A stretch of 64,000 nt of DNA from Gemmatimonadota bacterium. GTDB lineage: Bacteria > Latescibacterota > UBA2968 > UBA8231. Shown here piece after piece: positions 33,199-42,856 of this stretch. Location: NCBI GenBank assembly GCA_018660835.1, contig JABJJN010000089.1, positions 296,440-360,439 of the forward strand, read 5' to 3'. A model generated the notes under the pieces. That model was not told the origin of the DNA, did not search any database, and saw only the letters and a list, made by a program, of their open reading frames with translations. Position numbers and translations under genes: made by a program. The first letter of the stretch is position 1, and each line of letters begins with the position of its first letter.

Positions 33199-35850
33199 AT
33201 GACCCGGAAACGTTTCCACCTCGTCTGCAACGCGCACATCGATCCCGTCTGGCTCTGGCACTGGGAGGATGGACTCACGGAGACTCTCTCCACCTACCGC
33301 GTCGCCGCCGACTTCTGTGATCGCTACCCGGGCTTTGTCTTCAATCACAACGAAGTGCTCCTCTATCGCTGGGTAGAGGAATATGAACCACAACTGTTTG
33401 AGCGCATCAAGAAACACGTTGCCGCCGGCCGCTGGTCAATCTCCGGTGGAGCCTACCTGCAACCAGATGTGAACAACACGTCTGGCGAAAGCCACATTCG
33501 CCAGTTCCTCGCGGGGCGCACCTACTTCGAAGATACCTTCGGCAAGAATTCTGCCGTCGGTGACGACGATTCTACCTCGGCTTACAGATATCCGCGAACT
33601 GCTTACAACTTCGACCCCTTCGGACATGGCGAGGGCTTCGCACAGGTTCTGGCCGGCTGTGGCATGGAGCGTTACGTCTTCTGCCGCCCTGACTACGGCA
33701 GCTTCGATCTGCCTGTGGGGCCCTTTTTATGGCGAGATCGATCGGGACATCGTGTCATCGCCCGGCGCTCCGACGATCACTATCTGACCAATGGAGATTT
33801 TGTCGGCCGTGCAAAGACGCATCTACCGCACTACGACACGGAGCCCGTGTCCATGATCCTGTGGGGGATCGGCAATCATGGTGGCGGTCCGTCCCACGAT
33901 GAATACACCCAGATCAAGGCGTATGCACGGCAACACCCGGAATACGAATTCATCGACAGTACGATCGACGACTTTTTCGACGACGTCTTGCAGCAGATCC
34001 CCTCCCTGCCAGAAGTACGTGGCGAGATTCAGAATTCCTGCCCCGGGTGTTACACATCGATGAGCCGCGTCAAACGTGCCCATCGCGAGGCGGAGTCCCT
34101 CATGGCTTCCACCGAGCGACTTGCGGCACTTGCATGGTGGTGGGATACGGCGCCCTATCCAGAGAAAGCCCTGGAGATCGCCTGGCGCGACATCCTGTTC
34201 TCCGAGTTTCATGACATTCTGCCAGGATCCGGCATACCGACGGCAGAACGCGACAGTCTGCAGATGCTGTCTCACGCCAAAGAGATCATGCGTCGCACTC
34301 GCATGCGCTCACTGCACAGCCTGATCAGCTCCGACACCAGAGCCGCCGACCTGGAGACGCCGGTATTCATTGCCAATCCGCATGGATTTCGTGTACGCGA
34401 ACAGGTGGAATTCGAGTTGCAGGTCAACAGCAACCAGGGCGATATCAGCAATCCGGAGATTCGCTTGCGTCACAAGGGACGCGATGTTGTGTGCCAGCGA
34501 TTACGTGTCGACGCCAACTGTGCTGGCAACTGGCGGGTGCGGGTCGCAGCAGAAGTCGATCTGGCACCTTGGGAGATTCTGCGCTTCGACGAATACTATG
34601 TGAATGACAAGGGTACGAAGCGGCGTTTTTCACAGATCGGCCCACGCACACTCGCATTCAGAACCAAGAGCTTCGAATTGAGGATCGGCCCGCGCACGGG
34701 ACTGATCGAACATCTGTCCCTTCCAGGTGCGGCCAAATCACTCGTCGGCGCCAAGGCCTTCCAACCTGTCTTCTGGGCAGATCTCGATCACAGCTGGACC
34801 AGTGGCAGCCCGCAAGCTGCGACGCGACGGCCGGGACTGGCCGCCTCCCCGTGGGACCGAACGCCCGCAGAACGTTTTCGCCTCGCCACCAATGCCGAGA
34901 TGGCGGCCTTGTCACCACCGCCAGCTGACAAGTGGGGGGACGACGCTTCGAGCAAGGGCACTGTCGCTCGCCCGATCAACATCATCGAGCAAGGCCCGTT
35001 GCGCACTGTCGTCGAGGCGGCCTTTGTCTGCGGTCCTAGCGCCATCATTCGTCAATACGTGATCGGCCACGGGGAAGGCTCACTGGAGATTCGTGATCGC
35101 GTCTTCAACAATCACCGCGATGTCATGCTGAAACTCATGGTACCTCTAGCATTCGACGCAGCAAACAGCATCGGCGAGACCATCTATTCTGCTGCAGAGC
35201 GGCCTTCCACGCCGCGACACGAGGAATACACCAATCAACGCTGGATTGCAGTACGCGGAACACAGGCGAAACGACCCGTCCACCTCGCTGTCCTCAATAC
35301 AGGCAGCTTTGCCCACAGCCTCACCGAGCGTGACCTCGGCATCAATGTTCTGCGCGCCCCCGCCTACAGCTCCATGAATCTCGATCCGGATGACGTGGAA
35401 GTGAATAACCGTTTCATGCCGCGGCAGGATCAGGGCGAACACGAAGTGGGCTATCGAATTCTCGTGGGCAAACGCTTTGATGAATCCCGTATCAGCCGCG
35501 CCGCACAGGTATTCAACACACCCCCCGTCTGGCAGGTCTACTACCCGCAGCCAGATCGTGTCGATCGTCTGCGGCGTAGTTCAGTCGCCGCAACGGTCAC
35601 GGCGGATGATGCGCATATACAGATCGTCGCACTGAAGCGATCCGAGTCTGGCAAACAGCTGATTGTACGCCTGCAGAATACGAGCAGCCGAGAACGTGAT
35701 GTGGCCATTCGCGTCAAACCACATCGTCAGAAGATCCACCTCAAGATTGGCTCCTATGGCCTGGCGACAATCGCTGTGAACAAGGCAGGTCGAGCACTGC
35801 GCTGGCGTGAGGTCGATCTGGTGGAGCAACCGCTCAAGGGCAAGCGCTGA
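33199..35850 (+). CDS. GH38 alpha-mannosidase
   Basis: An 883-residue glycoside hydrolase. The N terminus RFHLVCNAHIDPVWLWHWED supplies the zinc-binding His and Asp of GH38. NFDPFGHGEGFAQVL matches the DPFGHS-type nucleophile segment of class II mannosidases, and WSISGGAYLQPDVNNTSGES lies between them. SEFHDILPGSGI marks the helical domain. The C-terminal 450 residues are the beta-rich mannosidase domains. No signal peptide is visible, so it probably trims alpha-mannosides inside the cell. AGAGG precedes the ATG. The sugar ABC importer starting at 36440 could supply substrate, but the two are separated by a receptor remnant. Confidence 0.9.
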   Translation: MTRKRFHLVCNAHIDPVWLWHWEDGLTETLSTYRVAADFCDRYPGFVFNHNEVLLYRWVEEYEPQLFERIKKHVAAGRWSISGGAYLQPDVNNTSGESHIRQFLAGRTYFEDTFGKNSAVGDDDSTSAYRYPRTAYNFDPFGHGEGFAQVLAGCGMERYVFCRPDYGSFDLPVGPFLWRDRSGHRVIARRSDDHYLTNGDFVGRAKTHLPHYDTEPVSMILWGIGNHGGGPSHDEYTQIKAYARQHPEYEFIDSTIDDFFDDVLQQIPSLPEVRGEIQNSCPGCYTSMSRVKRAHREAESLMASTERLAALAWWWDTAPYPEKALEIAWRDILFSEFHDILPGSGIPTAERDSLQMLSHAKEIMRRTRMRSLHSLISSDTRAADLETPVFIANPHGFRVREQVEFELQVNSNQGDISNPEIRLRHKGRDVVCQRLRVDANCAGNWRVRVAAEVDLAPWEILRFDEYYVNDKGTKRRFSQIGPRTLAFRTKSFELRIGPRTGLIEHLSLPGAAKSLVGAKAFQPVFWADLDHSWTSGSPQAATRRPGLAASPWDRTPAERFRLATNAEMAALSPPPADKWGDDASSKGTVARPINIIEQGPLRTVVEAAFVCGPSAIIRQYVIGHGEGSLEIRDRVFNNHRDVMLKLMVPLAFDAANSIGETIYSAAERPSTPRHEEYTNQRWIAVRGTQAKRPVHLAVLNTGSFAHSLTERDLGINVLRAPAYSSMNLDPDDVEVNNRFMPRQDQGEHEVGYRILVGKRFDESRISRAAQVFNTPPVWQVYYPQPDRVDRLRRSSVAATVTADDAHIQIVALKRSESGKQLIVRLQNTSSRERDVAIRVKPHRQKIHLKIGSYGLATIAVNKAGRALRWREVDLVEQPLKGKR

Positions 35851-35968
35851 AAACTCAGCGGTGCCTGTTGGATCAGCGCTTTGTGCAACTTCCTCCCTGA
35901 GGACGGGCCGACGTCCGCGGGCACGTCACTTGCTATCTGATGTGGGACACTCCACCTCGCCTCAGACG

Positions 35969-36250
35969 AGATACACATACGTCGCCAACCGCCCCTTCAG
36001 CGATCCTCAGGCACCGGATCTGCATATGGCGGCGGCGCACAACGTGTTTCGCGGCGAAGACTATCCCGCCTACCACCGCATGGATGTGCGCTTCAATCGT
36101 GAAGGCGGATTCATCTACTTCCGTGATGACACGAGCTGGTTCGGCCGACTGCCGGTATTGGGCGTGAGTTGGGAGTTTCAGGGGAACGTTTTTTTCCTGC
36201 AGACCAACCAAGGATTCGACGTGCTGTATCTGCAGGCCGCCTTCTTGTAG
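35969..36250 (+). pseudogene. C-terminal remnant of a TonB-dependent receptor
   Basis: A short frame with RYTYVANRPFSDP ... EDYPAYHRMDVRFNREGGF ... GNVFFLQTNQGFDVLYLQAAF. PAYHRMDVR is the typical pair of last beta strands of TonB-dependent outer-membrane receptors, which begin PAYHRLDLR and continue into an aromatic C terminus. The plug and most of the barrel are absent, and the reading frame upstream overlaps the mannosidase end without receptor character. It looks like the decayed end of a lost gene. The rest of the 36251-36439 gap shows nothing more. Confidence 0.45.
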
Positions 36251-36439
36251 ATTAGGCGCCCTGCAAGATATCCTTCCTTTGCGCGTGGAGCCCTGGGCCG
36301 CTGCTATGAGTAACATGATGATTGACTTCTCCTTGTTCACCGCCAGGACCTGCTCGCCTTCAGCAGTGTCCACCGAAGGCTGACAGCCGCTTGTTGTCAC
36401 CGGACGCGTGGACTCTGAAATCGATCTGGGAATAGGCCC

Positions 36440-37804
36440 GTGCGTTCAAAAATCATGGTCGCCCTACTCGCGGGGCTCTACGTCCTGTCTTTTTTCTTTC
36501 GCGGACAGGACGAGAAACAACTGCTGGGCGATCGCGTCGTGGAGGGTGTGTTCTTTCAGGGCGGCTATGGCATGCAGTGGGTCTGGGACTCAGCTGCCGA
36601 ATTCGAGAAGGCCCATCCAGATATCAGCGCCTATGTCTGGGGGAATCCCAGGTCCTGGGATCAGACACGGCCGCGTTTTCTCGCCGGCAACCCACCGGAT
36701 GTCTTCTGGGGAATTCACAACATCAATTTCTGGGTGAATCTGCAGGACGGCCTCGTAGCCCCTCTCGATTCTCTCATGCAGACCCCCGCCTATGGCCAGC
36801 CGGACAAGACCTTCGGCGAGACGTTTTTCCCGGGTGTATTGGAACAGGGTCAGTTAGACGGGCGTCAGTATTTCCTCCCCATCGTCTACAACATCAGTGG
36901 CATCTGGTACAACAAGGGCATGTTTGACGAGCACGGATGGCAGGTGCCGGCCACGTGGGATGAGTTCCTTGCCCTGTGCGAGTTGATCAAGCAGACGGGC
37001 AATGGTATCGCGCCCCTGACACACCAGGGAAAGTATCCCACCTACTTCGGCGGAATCTATCTGGCCCTGGTCTACAAACTCGGCGGCAAAGAGTTGCTCA
37101 ACGCCATGGACACGCTGCAACCCGGCGCCTGGTCACGCCCCGAGTTGATCGAAGCGGCACGACTGAGCCAGCAACTGTACGAACGCGACTACATCCTCAG
37201 CGGCACCTCATCGTTCTCGCACACGGAAGCGCAGATGATCTGGCTCCAGGGCAAGGCGGCGATGATCCCCTGTGGCACCTGGCTCGAGTCGGAGATGATC
37301 AATGCCCTGCCGGATGGATTCGAAATGCGTATCATGCCCGTGCCCGGTTTCGCCGATGGCAAGGGCGGTCTCGGCGCCATGGAGGCCAGTTCCGATCCCG
37401 CCTTCTGGGTGCCGACAGATGCTGCCCATCCTGATTGGGGCATGGAGTATCTGCGTATCATGCTGTCGCGCAAACTCGCAGCGGGATTCGTCGAAAACGT
37501 CGGCTCCGTACAGCCGATTCTGGGAAGCACCGATGATGCCGAGGTTCGTCCCGCGACACGCAGCGCCCTCGACGCAGTAGAGGCTGCCGGTGGCGAGACT
37601 TTCAACTTCCGCTTCTCAAGCTGGTATTTGGAGTTGACCAATGAGTTTGAGAATGCCCTCGGCGCCCTGCTGAATCGCGACATCACGCCAGAGCGTTTCG
37701 TCGAACGCATGGAGGCGATGGCCGAGCGTCTGCGTCGTGATCCCGATACGTTGCGCTTCGACAGCGAACCCGAGCAGGCTGTGACAGCGAAGGCCTCCTC
37801 ATGA
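36440..37804 (+). CDS. Sugar ABC transporter substrate-binding protein (family 1)
   Basis: A 454-residue extracellular solute-binding protein with an N-terminal membrane anchor or signal (MVALLAGLYVLSFFF from the in-frame ATG at 36455; GTG 36440 is the longer start). It has the family-1 layout: WDSAAEFEKAHPDI, FLAGNPPDVFWG, YFLPIVYNISGIWYNKGMFDEHGW, PATWDEFLALCELIK and MIPCGTWLESEMI. Such proteins bind mono- or oligosaccharides. Its stop overlaps the first permease start (ATGA). No ATPase gene follows, so the transporter probably uses a shared MsmX/UgpC-type ATPase encoded elsewhere. Confidence 0.88.
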   Translation: MRSKIMVALLAGLYVLSFFFRGQDEKQLLGDRVVEGVFFQGGYGMQWVWDSAAEFEKAHPDISAYVWGNPRSWDQTRPRFLAGNPPDVFWGIHNINFWVNLQDGLVAPLDSLMQTPAYGQPDKTFGETFFPGVLEQGQLDGRQYFLPIVYNISGIWYNKGMFDEHGWQVPATWDEFLALCELIKQTGNGIAPLTHQGKYPTYFGGIYLALVYKLGGKELLNAMDTLQPGAWSRPELIEAARLSQQLYERDYILSGTSSFSHTEAQMIWLQGKAAMIPCGTWLESEMINALPDGFEMRIMPVPGFADGKGGLGAMEASSDPAFWVPTDAAHPDWGMEYLRIMLSRKLAAGFVENVGSVQPILGSTDDAEVRPATRSALDAVEAAGGETFNFRFSSWYLELTNEFENALGALLNRDITPERFVERMEAMAERLRRDPDTLRFDSEPEQAVTAKASS

Positions 37805-38682
37805 AGCTGCAATCCGACGCACGTGCGGGTTGGCTCTTTGTGCTGCCCGCACTGGTGTTCTATGTGACCTTCCTCGTCGTACCCTATGCACTGGCTTTCG
37901 GTGTCAGTTTTGCCAAGTGGCGTGGCGTATCTCTGCACCTGGAGTTCGTCGGCCTCGGCAACTTCCAGCGCATGTTCGGTGATCCATTCTTCTGGAAGGC
38001 ACTCTACAACACGGCCTTCTTCACTGTCTGCACGGGTCTGATCGTGCCCGTCATGGCCCTCTATTTCGCTGTGGCTGTGACGCGCAAGCTCGTCGTCGGC
38101 GCACGTTTCTTTCGCATCACCTATTTCTTCCCGAATCTGATTTCGCAGGTCGCCATTGCCGTGCTATGGTGGTTCGCCCTCAATCCGGAGTTCGGTATCC
38201 TCTCCAATTTTCTGCGCCTCCTTGGCCTGGCTGATCTACCATCCTGGCTCGGCGACCCAGATTGGGCTCGTCGGTGTGTGGTCGCCGTGAAGGTCTGGGC
38301 CGCCGTTGGTTTCTACATGGTCCTCTACGTCTCTGCCATCGAGGGCATTCCCAACGACTACTACGACGCGGCAAAAATCGACGGCGCCGGCGAGATGCAA
38401 TCTTTTCGCCACGTAACCTTTCCACTCCTGTCTGAGATGATGAAGGTCACTGTCGTGTTCTTGCTGCTGAATGGGTTTGGAACCTTCGACCTGGTGCGCA
38501 TCATGACCGATGGCGGGCCGGATCGAGCCACGGAAACCCTGGCGACCTACATCTACGAAAATGCCTTCGAACTCGGGAAATTCGGCTATGCCACAACCAT
38601 CGCGATGAGTCTGTTCATCATCACGTTCTCTCTGGCCCTGCTGTCGCTGTATTTGCAGCGCAAGGAAGCGGTCGAATACTGA
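37801..38682 (+). CDS. Sugar ABC transporter permease (MalF/UgpA type)
   Basis: A 293-residue permease with six membrane segments, beginning AGWLFVLPALVFYVTFLVVPYALAF. The coupling motif lies in EGIPNDYYDAAKIDGAGEMQSFRHVTFPLL (EAA-x3-G). It forms the channel with the next gene and overlaps both neighbours by four bases or one base, so translation is coupled. Confidence 0.9.
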   Translation: MKLQSDARAGWLFVLPALVFYVTFLVVPYALAFGVSFAKWRGVSLHLEFVGLGNFQRMFGDPFFWKALYNTAFFTVCTGLIVPVMALYFAVAVTRKLVVGARFFRITYFFPNLISQVAIAVLWWFALNPEFGILSNFLRLLGLADLPSWLGDPDWARRCVVAVKVWAAVGFYMVLYVSAIEGIPNDYYDAAKIDGAGEMQSFRHVTFPLLSEMMKVTVVFLLLNGFGTFDLVRIMTDGGPDRATETLATYIYENAFELGKFGYATTIAMSLFIITFSLALLSLYLQRKEAVEY

Positions 38683-39545
38683 TGAGGTTCAATCGCACAG
38701 CCATCTTCGAGAGACTCGGTGAGAATGGGCGCAAGACCATCACGCAGATCATCTTCGTTGTCTACGGCGTGATCGTCGTGTTTCCCATGGTGTGGCTCTT
38801 CTATACTGCCTTCAAGCCGACCCACGAGTTGTTCGCCAGCGCCTGGTCACTGCCTGTGGAGTGGAAATTCGACAACTTTGTCGAAGCCTGGACTGAGGCT
38901 CGCATCGGTGACTTTTTCTGGAATTCTCTGTTCGTCACGATTTCAACACTTCTTGTGCAACTCTTCGTCGGTTCCATGGCGAGCTACTCCCTGGCGAAGT
39001 ATCGATTCCGCGCTCAAGGCATCGTCTACTACGGATTCTTGGCTGGCATGATGTTTCCCATCTTCCTCGGCATTGTGCCTTTGTTCTTTTTGGTGAAGAG
39101 TCTCGGACTACTCGACTCACACCTGGGGCTCATCGTCGTATATGCCGCCTTCGGTATTCCCTTTACCGTCTTTGTGCTCACCGCCTTTTTCCGCACGATC
39201 CCCACGGAAATCATGGAAGCGGGCGTGATGGACGGATGCGGCCATTTCACCCTCTACTGGCGCATCATGCTGCCCTTGGCCAAACCGGGACTCACGACGG
39301 TGGCCATCTTCACCTTTATCTCCATCTGGAACGAATACATTCTCGCGCTCGTGCTGCTGTCTTCGTCGCACCTGCGCACCATGCCCCTGGGCATCGCCGT
39401 GTTGCAGTTCGTGCAATTCTACGAAGTTGACTTCGGCGCCCTGTTCGCGGGACTCGTCATCGTCATGCTGCCCACATTGCTTTGTTATGTGATTCTCCAA
39501 GAGCAGATCACCAAGGGAATGACCGTCGGCGCCGTCAAAGGCTGA
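38682..39545 (+). CDS. Sugar ABC transporter permease (MalG/UgpE type)
   Basis: A 287-residue permease with six membrane segments; PMVWLFYTAFKPTHELFASAWSLP is the usual first periplasmic region of MalG-type subunits. The EAA loop is IPTEIMEAGVMDGCGHFTLYWRIMLPLAKPG. It starts within the upstream stop (TGATG). No ATPase gene is next to it. Confidence 0.9.
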   Translation: MRFNRTAIFERLGENGRKTITQIIFVVYGVIVVFPMVWLFYTAFKPTHELFASAWSLPVEWKFDNFVEAWTEARIGDFFWNSLFVTISTLLVQLFVGSMASYSLAKYRFRAQGIVYYGFLAGMMFPIFLGIVPLFFLVKSLGLLDSHLGLIVVYAAFGIPFTVFVLTAFFRTIPTEIMEAGVMDGCGHFTLYWRIMLPLAKPGLTTVAIFTFISIWNEYILALVLLSSSHLRTMPLGIAVLQFVQFYEVDFGALFAGLVIVMLPTLLCYVILQEQITKGMTVGAVKG

Positions 39546-39625
39546 ACCTGCATCCTTTCGTGGGATCTTGCCGTCCAACCTGTACTGGTCATTCCTCTCA
39601 CCTTCTCCAATTGGTGATAGCCAAA

Positions 39626-40651
39626 ATGCAAATCCGCTCGTTTGTCGCATTCGCCTTCAGCGCCGGCCTGCTGCTGACCGATCCTGTCGCGGCTCAGTAT
39701 CGGCCCAGACTGCCGGATCCGATTCCGGTGCCAGGCTTCAAGCAGTTGTTACCCCATGGGGGCATCCCTGCCCTCGTGAATCCGGACTTCGTTGCTGCCG
39801 ACAGGGCAAGAATCCCAAACGACGCCTGGGTGCTCGGCTATGCCGTCGGCGACGAGGCCTTTGCCTACGACCTCAACATGCTCAACCAGCACGAAATCGC
39901 CAATCACACGGCAGGAGAGCTGCCCATCGCAGCCGTGTGGTGACCCCTGGCCAATACGGCTGTCGTGTACAGCCGAGTGATCGATGAGCAAGTTGTCACA
40001 TTTGAGGCCAGTGGCGGTCTGTTGAATGCGGGCCTCGTGATGCTTGACCGGGAGACAAAGTCCTACTGGTCGATCATGACGGAGGAGTCGATTTGGGGCC
40101 AGTTCAAGGGCCAACGACTACAACCACTACAGGGCGCCAGGAAAATGAAGTTCGGAGAATGGCGCGCCTTGCATCCCAATACGCGCGTATTGTCAAACAA
40201 TGGCGTCCAACATGCCCCACGCAATCCGTATGATCACTACTTCACATCCACAGAGGGTTTTCGCGGATTGCGGGCGACGGATCGCAGGCTGAAGGACAAG
40301 GCCCTGCTCTATGGCCTGCACGTAGGTGATGCACCATGGATCGTGGGCCATAGAGACTTTGACGGAGGTGGGGTCGCTGACGTAGGGGGTCGCCAGTTGT
40401 TTCTCTATCGCCTGTCTACGGACTCGCCCTTTCAGGGTACAGCCGCATTCTGGGTGGCCCCGGGCGATGTCGTCGAGCAGCTCGGTCCCGGCTGGATCCT
40501 ACGCCGTGGGGAATCGGCCTTCGCCTTCGATGCGACGACGCGTTCTTTCCCAGACGCACTGGCTCTTGAGAGCGCTACCGGTTTTGATACGTATTGGTAT
40601 ATCTGGAGTCTGACGAATCCACAGACGCAGATTGCCGGCGCGGGATCCTGA
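39626..40651 (+). CDS. DUF3179 domain protein with an in-frame UGA (candidate selenoprotein)
   Basis: Reading from ATG 39626 gives a signal peptide (MQIRSFVAFAFSAGLLL ... AAQ) and a DUF3179 domain, but codon 106 (39941-39943) is TGA. The frame continues for 235 more codons with full family similarity: LNQHEIANHTAGELPIAAVW, then UGA, then PLANTAVVYSR, FEASGGLLNAGLVMLDRETKSYWS and GQFKGQRLQPL. In DUF3179 the consensus here is V-T-Y/W-C-P-L-C-x-T-A, so the UGA falls exactly where the first conserved cysteine stands. A 7-base hairpin follows 13 bases later. The simplest reading is selenocysteine insertion; the alternative is a cysteine-to-stop nonsense mutation. The domain's function is unknown, and the protein should be exported. 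If UGA stops translation, only a 105-residue fragment is made. Confidence 0.75.
39957..39975 (+). promoter_or_regulatory. SECIS-like hairpin downstream of the in-frame UGA
   Basis: CGGCTGT 39957-39963 pairs perfectly with ACAGCCG 39969-39975 around the 5-base loop CGTGT. The stem starts 13 bases and the loop 20 bases after the UGA, and a G stands at loop position 2. These fit the general bacterial SECIS description (short stem-loop directly after UGA with a G early in the apical loop). The hairpin lies inside the coding sequence, as bacterial SECIS elements do. Confidence 0.55.
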
Positions 40652-40679
40652 CCACGACGATTTCTCGCCACGGCGGCTC

Positions 40680-41564
40680 TCACAAAGCCGGTGCAAGAAT
40701 CGTCATCGCCGCGGGAACAACCTCAATCTCGAAGGTTGCGGGAGATAACGATTCTCCGTCCGCCTGCACGGGTAGCACCGTGGAAATTTTCACCTGTCGA
40801 ATTCGTGGCCAATCGGGACGGGGGACGATGGGGCTTGCGCGACGGATGGTGGCGGACGCCATATAAGCCCAGTAGCTGGCGCATGACAGATGGATGCGAA
40901 GATCCATCTGTCCATCCGTAGGATCAGCCGATGGCTGCGGCGTCACACCGAATCCGTAACACGGCATGTTGTGCATGCCCACATTGCAGATCTTGTCCTG
41001 TCTCTGCACGATTCGCTGGCCATCGACGTCGACGGCTACGCCCGATACTCGCCACAGGCCCCGACGCATCCCAGCAGCCAACGCAGCAGTCCATCGCGAT
41101 TTGTGACGCCAAGCTTGATAGTCTCTGGTGACCAGAGATTCCAGGCCCACACTGATATTCAACATGGACACCGGCGCCTGTGGATGGGTCGTCATCAGGG
41201 CATCGACGGGCTGAGGCACGCCATCCTGGAGAGTCGCAACAGCCCTGGATAAGCTTGCAATACCTAGCGAATGCGCCAGACCATTGCCGGTCCCCAAAGG
41301 CAGGACACCCATCGGGCGATCAGACAACCCTTCGGCACGCAGCAATCGCGCCACGGACCCCACCGTTCCATCTCCGCCGACAGCAACAGGAGTGCGTGTC
41401 GCATCGAGAGTCGACAGACCCCTGCAAATTCCATCGTCATCGACAAAGAGCGCGGTCTGCACATCTGTATCATCCAAAGGTGGCGTCTTGAGCAGACGCT
41501 CCACACGCGATACGACGTCGCCACCACGGGCACGCTCATTGACGAGGAGAAGGAATGATCGCAC
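40680..41564 (-). CDS. Diacylglycerol kinase-family lipid kinase (YegS/BmrU-like)
   Basis: A 294-residue protein with the catalytic-domain signatures VGGDGTVGSVARLL (nucleotide-binding GGDGT) and PLGTGNGLAHSLGI, both standard in the DAGK/YegS/sphingosine-kinase family. The beta-sandwich C-terminal domain follows, including GFGVTPQPSADPTDGQMDL and VQADGES. It would phosphorylate a lipid alcohol using ATP at the inner membrane face; the lipid is unknown. The start is GTG 41564. It is convergent with the DUF3179 gene, 28 bases apart. Confidence 0.85.
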   Translation of the reverse strand: MRSFLLLVNERARGGDVVSRVERLLKTPPLDDTDVQTALFVDDDGICRGLSTLDATRTPVAVGGDGTVGSVARLLRAEGLSDRPMGVLPLGTGNGLAHSLGIASLSRAVATLQDGVPQPVDALMTTHPQAPVSMLNISVGLESLVTRDYQAWRHKSRWTAALAAGMRRGLWRVSGVAVDVDGQRIVQRQDKICNVGMHNMPCYGFGVTPQPSADPTDGQMDLRIHLSCASYWAYMASATIRRASPIVPRPDWPRIRQVKISTVLPVQADGESLSPATFEIEVVPAAMTILAPAL

Positions 41565-41656
41565 CTGAGGTCTCTCTGGAATCAGGATAGGGGTTGTAGG
41601 GACCAGCAGTCGTCTCCTACAGTAACCCTAGTGGGGCTCGACTGTCTATCTCCCCA

Positions 41657-41701
41657 CTTGTCTTGATTTGGCTTGTCTTGATTTGGCTTGTCTTGATTTA
41701 G
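41657..41701. repeat. Three tandem copies of a 15-base unit
   Basis: The unit CTTGTCTTGATTTGG occurs at 41657-41671, 41672-41686 and 41687-41701, the last with one change, in the 187-base intergenic space before the GH-like gene. It may be a slippage product or a regulatory array; AT content is higher than its surroundings. An imperfect hairpin (about 41593-41630) lies just before it. Confidence 0.7.
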
Positions 41702-41751
41702 CTTCCCGTGTCTTTCCATGACTTCCCAGTCCTCACGATCGAACAGGACGC

Positions 41752-42768
41752 ATGATGACGACGATTCAGATAGAGGATGATCACTTCCTCATCGATGGTG
41801 TGCTGACGTACGAGGGCAGAACATTTCGTGAATGGCCTATCGAAGGACTGCTTCTCAACAGTCGGATGATTCAAGCGACCTTCGATGACAGCAACCCCCA
41901 AACCGTCCATCGCTGGGCCTACCCCGACACCCGGACCTGGGATGCTGAACGCAATGTGTCGGAGTTCATCAATGCACTGCCCGATTATCGTGAGCACGGC
42001 CTGCTCTCGGTGGTCCTGAACTTCCAAGGAGGATCACCCGAAGGATACAGCAAGGAGCAACCCTGGCATAACTCTGGTTACACAGCGGCAGGCGATCTTG
42101 ATCAGGCCTATGCCGAACGCATGGGTCGCGTGATCACGCGTCTCGATGAGTTGGGCATGGTGGCGATCCTCGGCTGCTTCTACTTCGGCCAGGATGAGCG
42201 TTTGCAAGACGAAGCGGCCGTCATACGAGCTCTCGAGCAGACCGTCGATTGGGTGCTGAAGAGTGGCTTTCAGAACGTGCTGCTGGAAGTGAACAACGAG
42301 TGCAATGTGAAGAAATATGAGCACGAGATTCTCAAGCCTCATCGCGTGCACGAACTGATCGAACGGGCCCAGGCGATGACGCTGAATGGACGCCGATTGC
42401 TGGTCTCCACCAGCTATGGCGGCGGCTTCGTTCCTCTGGAGAACGTTGTCGGGTGTGCCGATTTCCTTCTGCTTCACGGCAATGGCGTCTCCGATCCGAA
42501 TCGAATCGCGCAGATGGTCGGCGAGACACGTGACGTCGCCGGCTACCGACCGATGCCCATCCTCTTCAACGAGGACGATCACTTCGACTTCGACCAGGAT
42601 CTCAACAACTTCACGGCCGCCCTGTCCCGTTATGCATCGTGGGGTTACTTCGATCCCGGGGAGAACGACTACGAGAATGGCTATCAGTCTCCTCCGGTAA
42701 AATGGCGAATCAACACGACTCGTAAGCGTGCCTTCTTCGATCTGGCTCGGCAGGTCTCAGGCAAGTAA
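41752..42768 (+). CDS. Glycoside-hydrolase-like TIM-barrel protein (GH5/cellulase-like)
   Basis: A 338-residue protein without a signal peptide. VLNFQGGSPEGYS, MVAILGCFYFGQDERL, VLLEVNNECN (N-E pair at the end of a barrel strand, as in clan A acid/base residues), RLLVSTSYGGGFVP and PILFNEDDHF (a possible nucleophile Glu) follow the strand order of cellulase-like TIM barrels. No exact family can be given. WAYPDTRTWDAERNVSEFINALPDY is typical of uncharacterised cellulase-like proteins in Latescibacteria-type genomes. ATGATG at 41752 leaves two possible starts. It probably hydrolyses a glycan inside the cell or is catalytically diverged. Confidence 0.6.
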   Translation: MMTTIQIEDDHFLIDGVLTYEGRTFREWPIEGLLLNSRMIQATFDDSNPQTVHRWAYPDTRTWDAERNVSEFINALPDYREHGLLSVVLNFQGGSPEGYSKEQPWHNSGYTAAGDLDQAYAERMGRVITRLDELGMVAILGCFYFGQDERLQDEAAVIRALEQTVDWVLKSGFQNVLLEVNNECNVKKYEHEILKPHRVHELIERAQAMTLNGRRLLVSTSYGGGFVPLENVVGCADFLLLHGNGVSDPNRIAQMVGETRDVAGYRPMPILFNEDDHFDFDQDLNNFTAALSRYASWGYFDPGENDYENGYQSPPVKWRINTTRKRAFFDLARQVSGK

Positions 42769-42856
42769 TTGCTCGGTTCGACCTCAGAGCCTGAACTATT
42801 TCGGCGCCCAAGCGGGGAGAGTGCATCCGAACCGGCGTAATTGAAGAGATCATACT

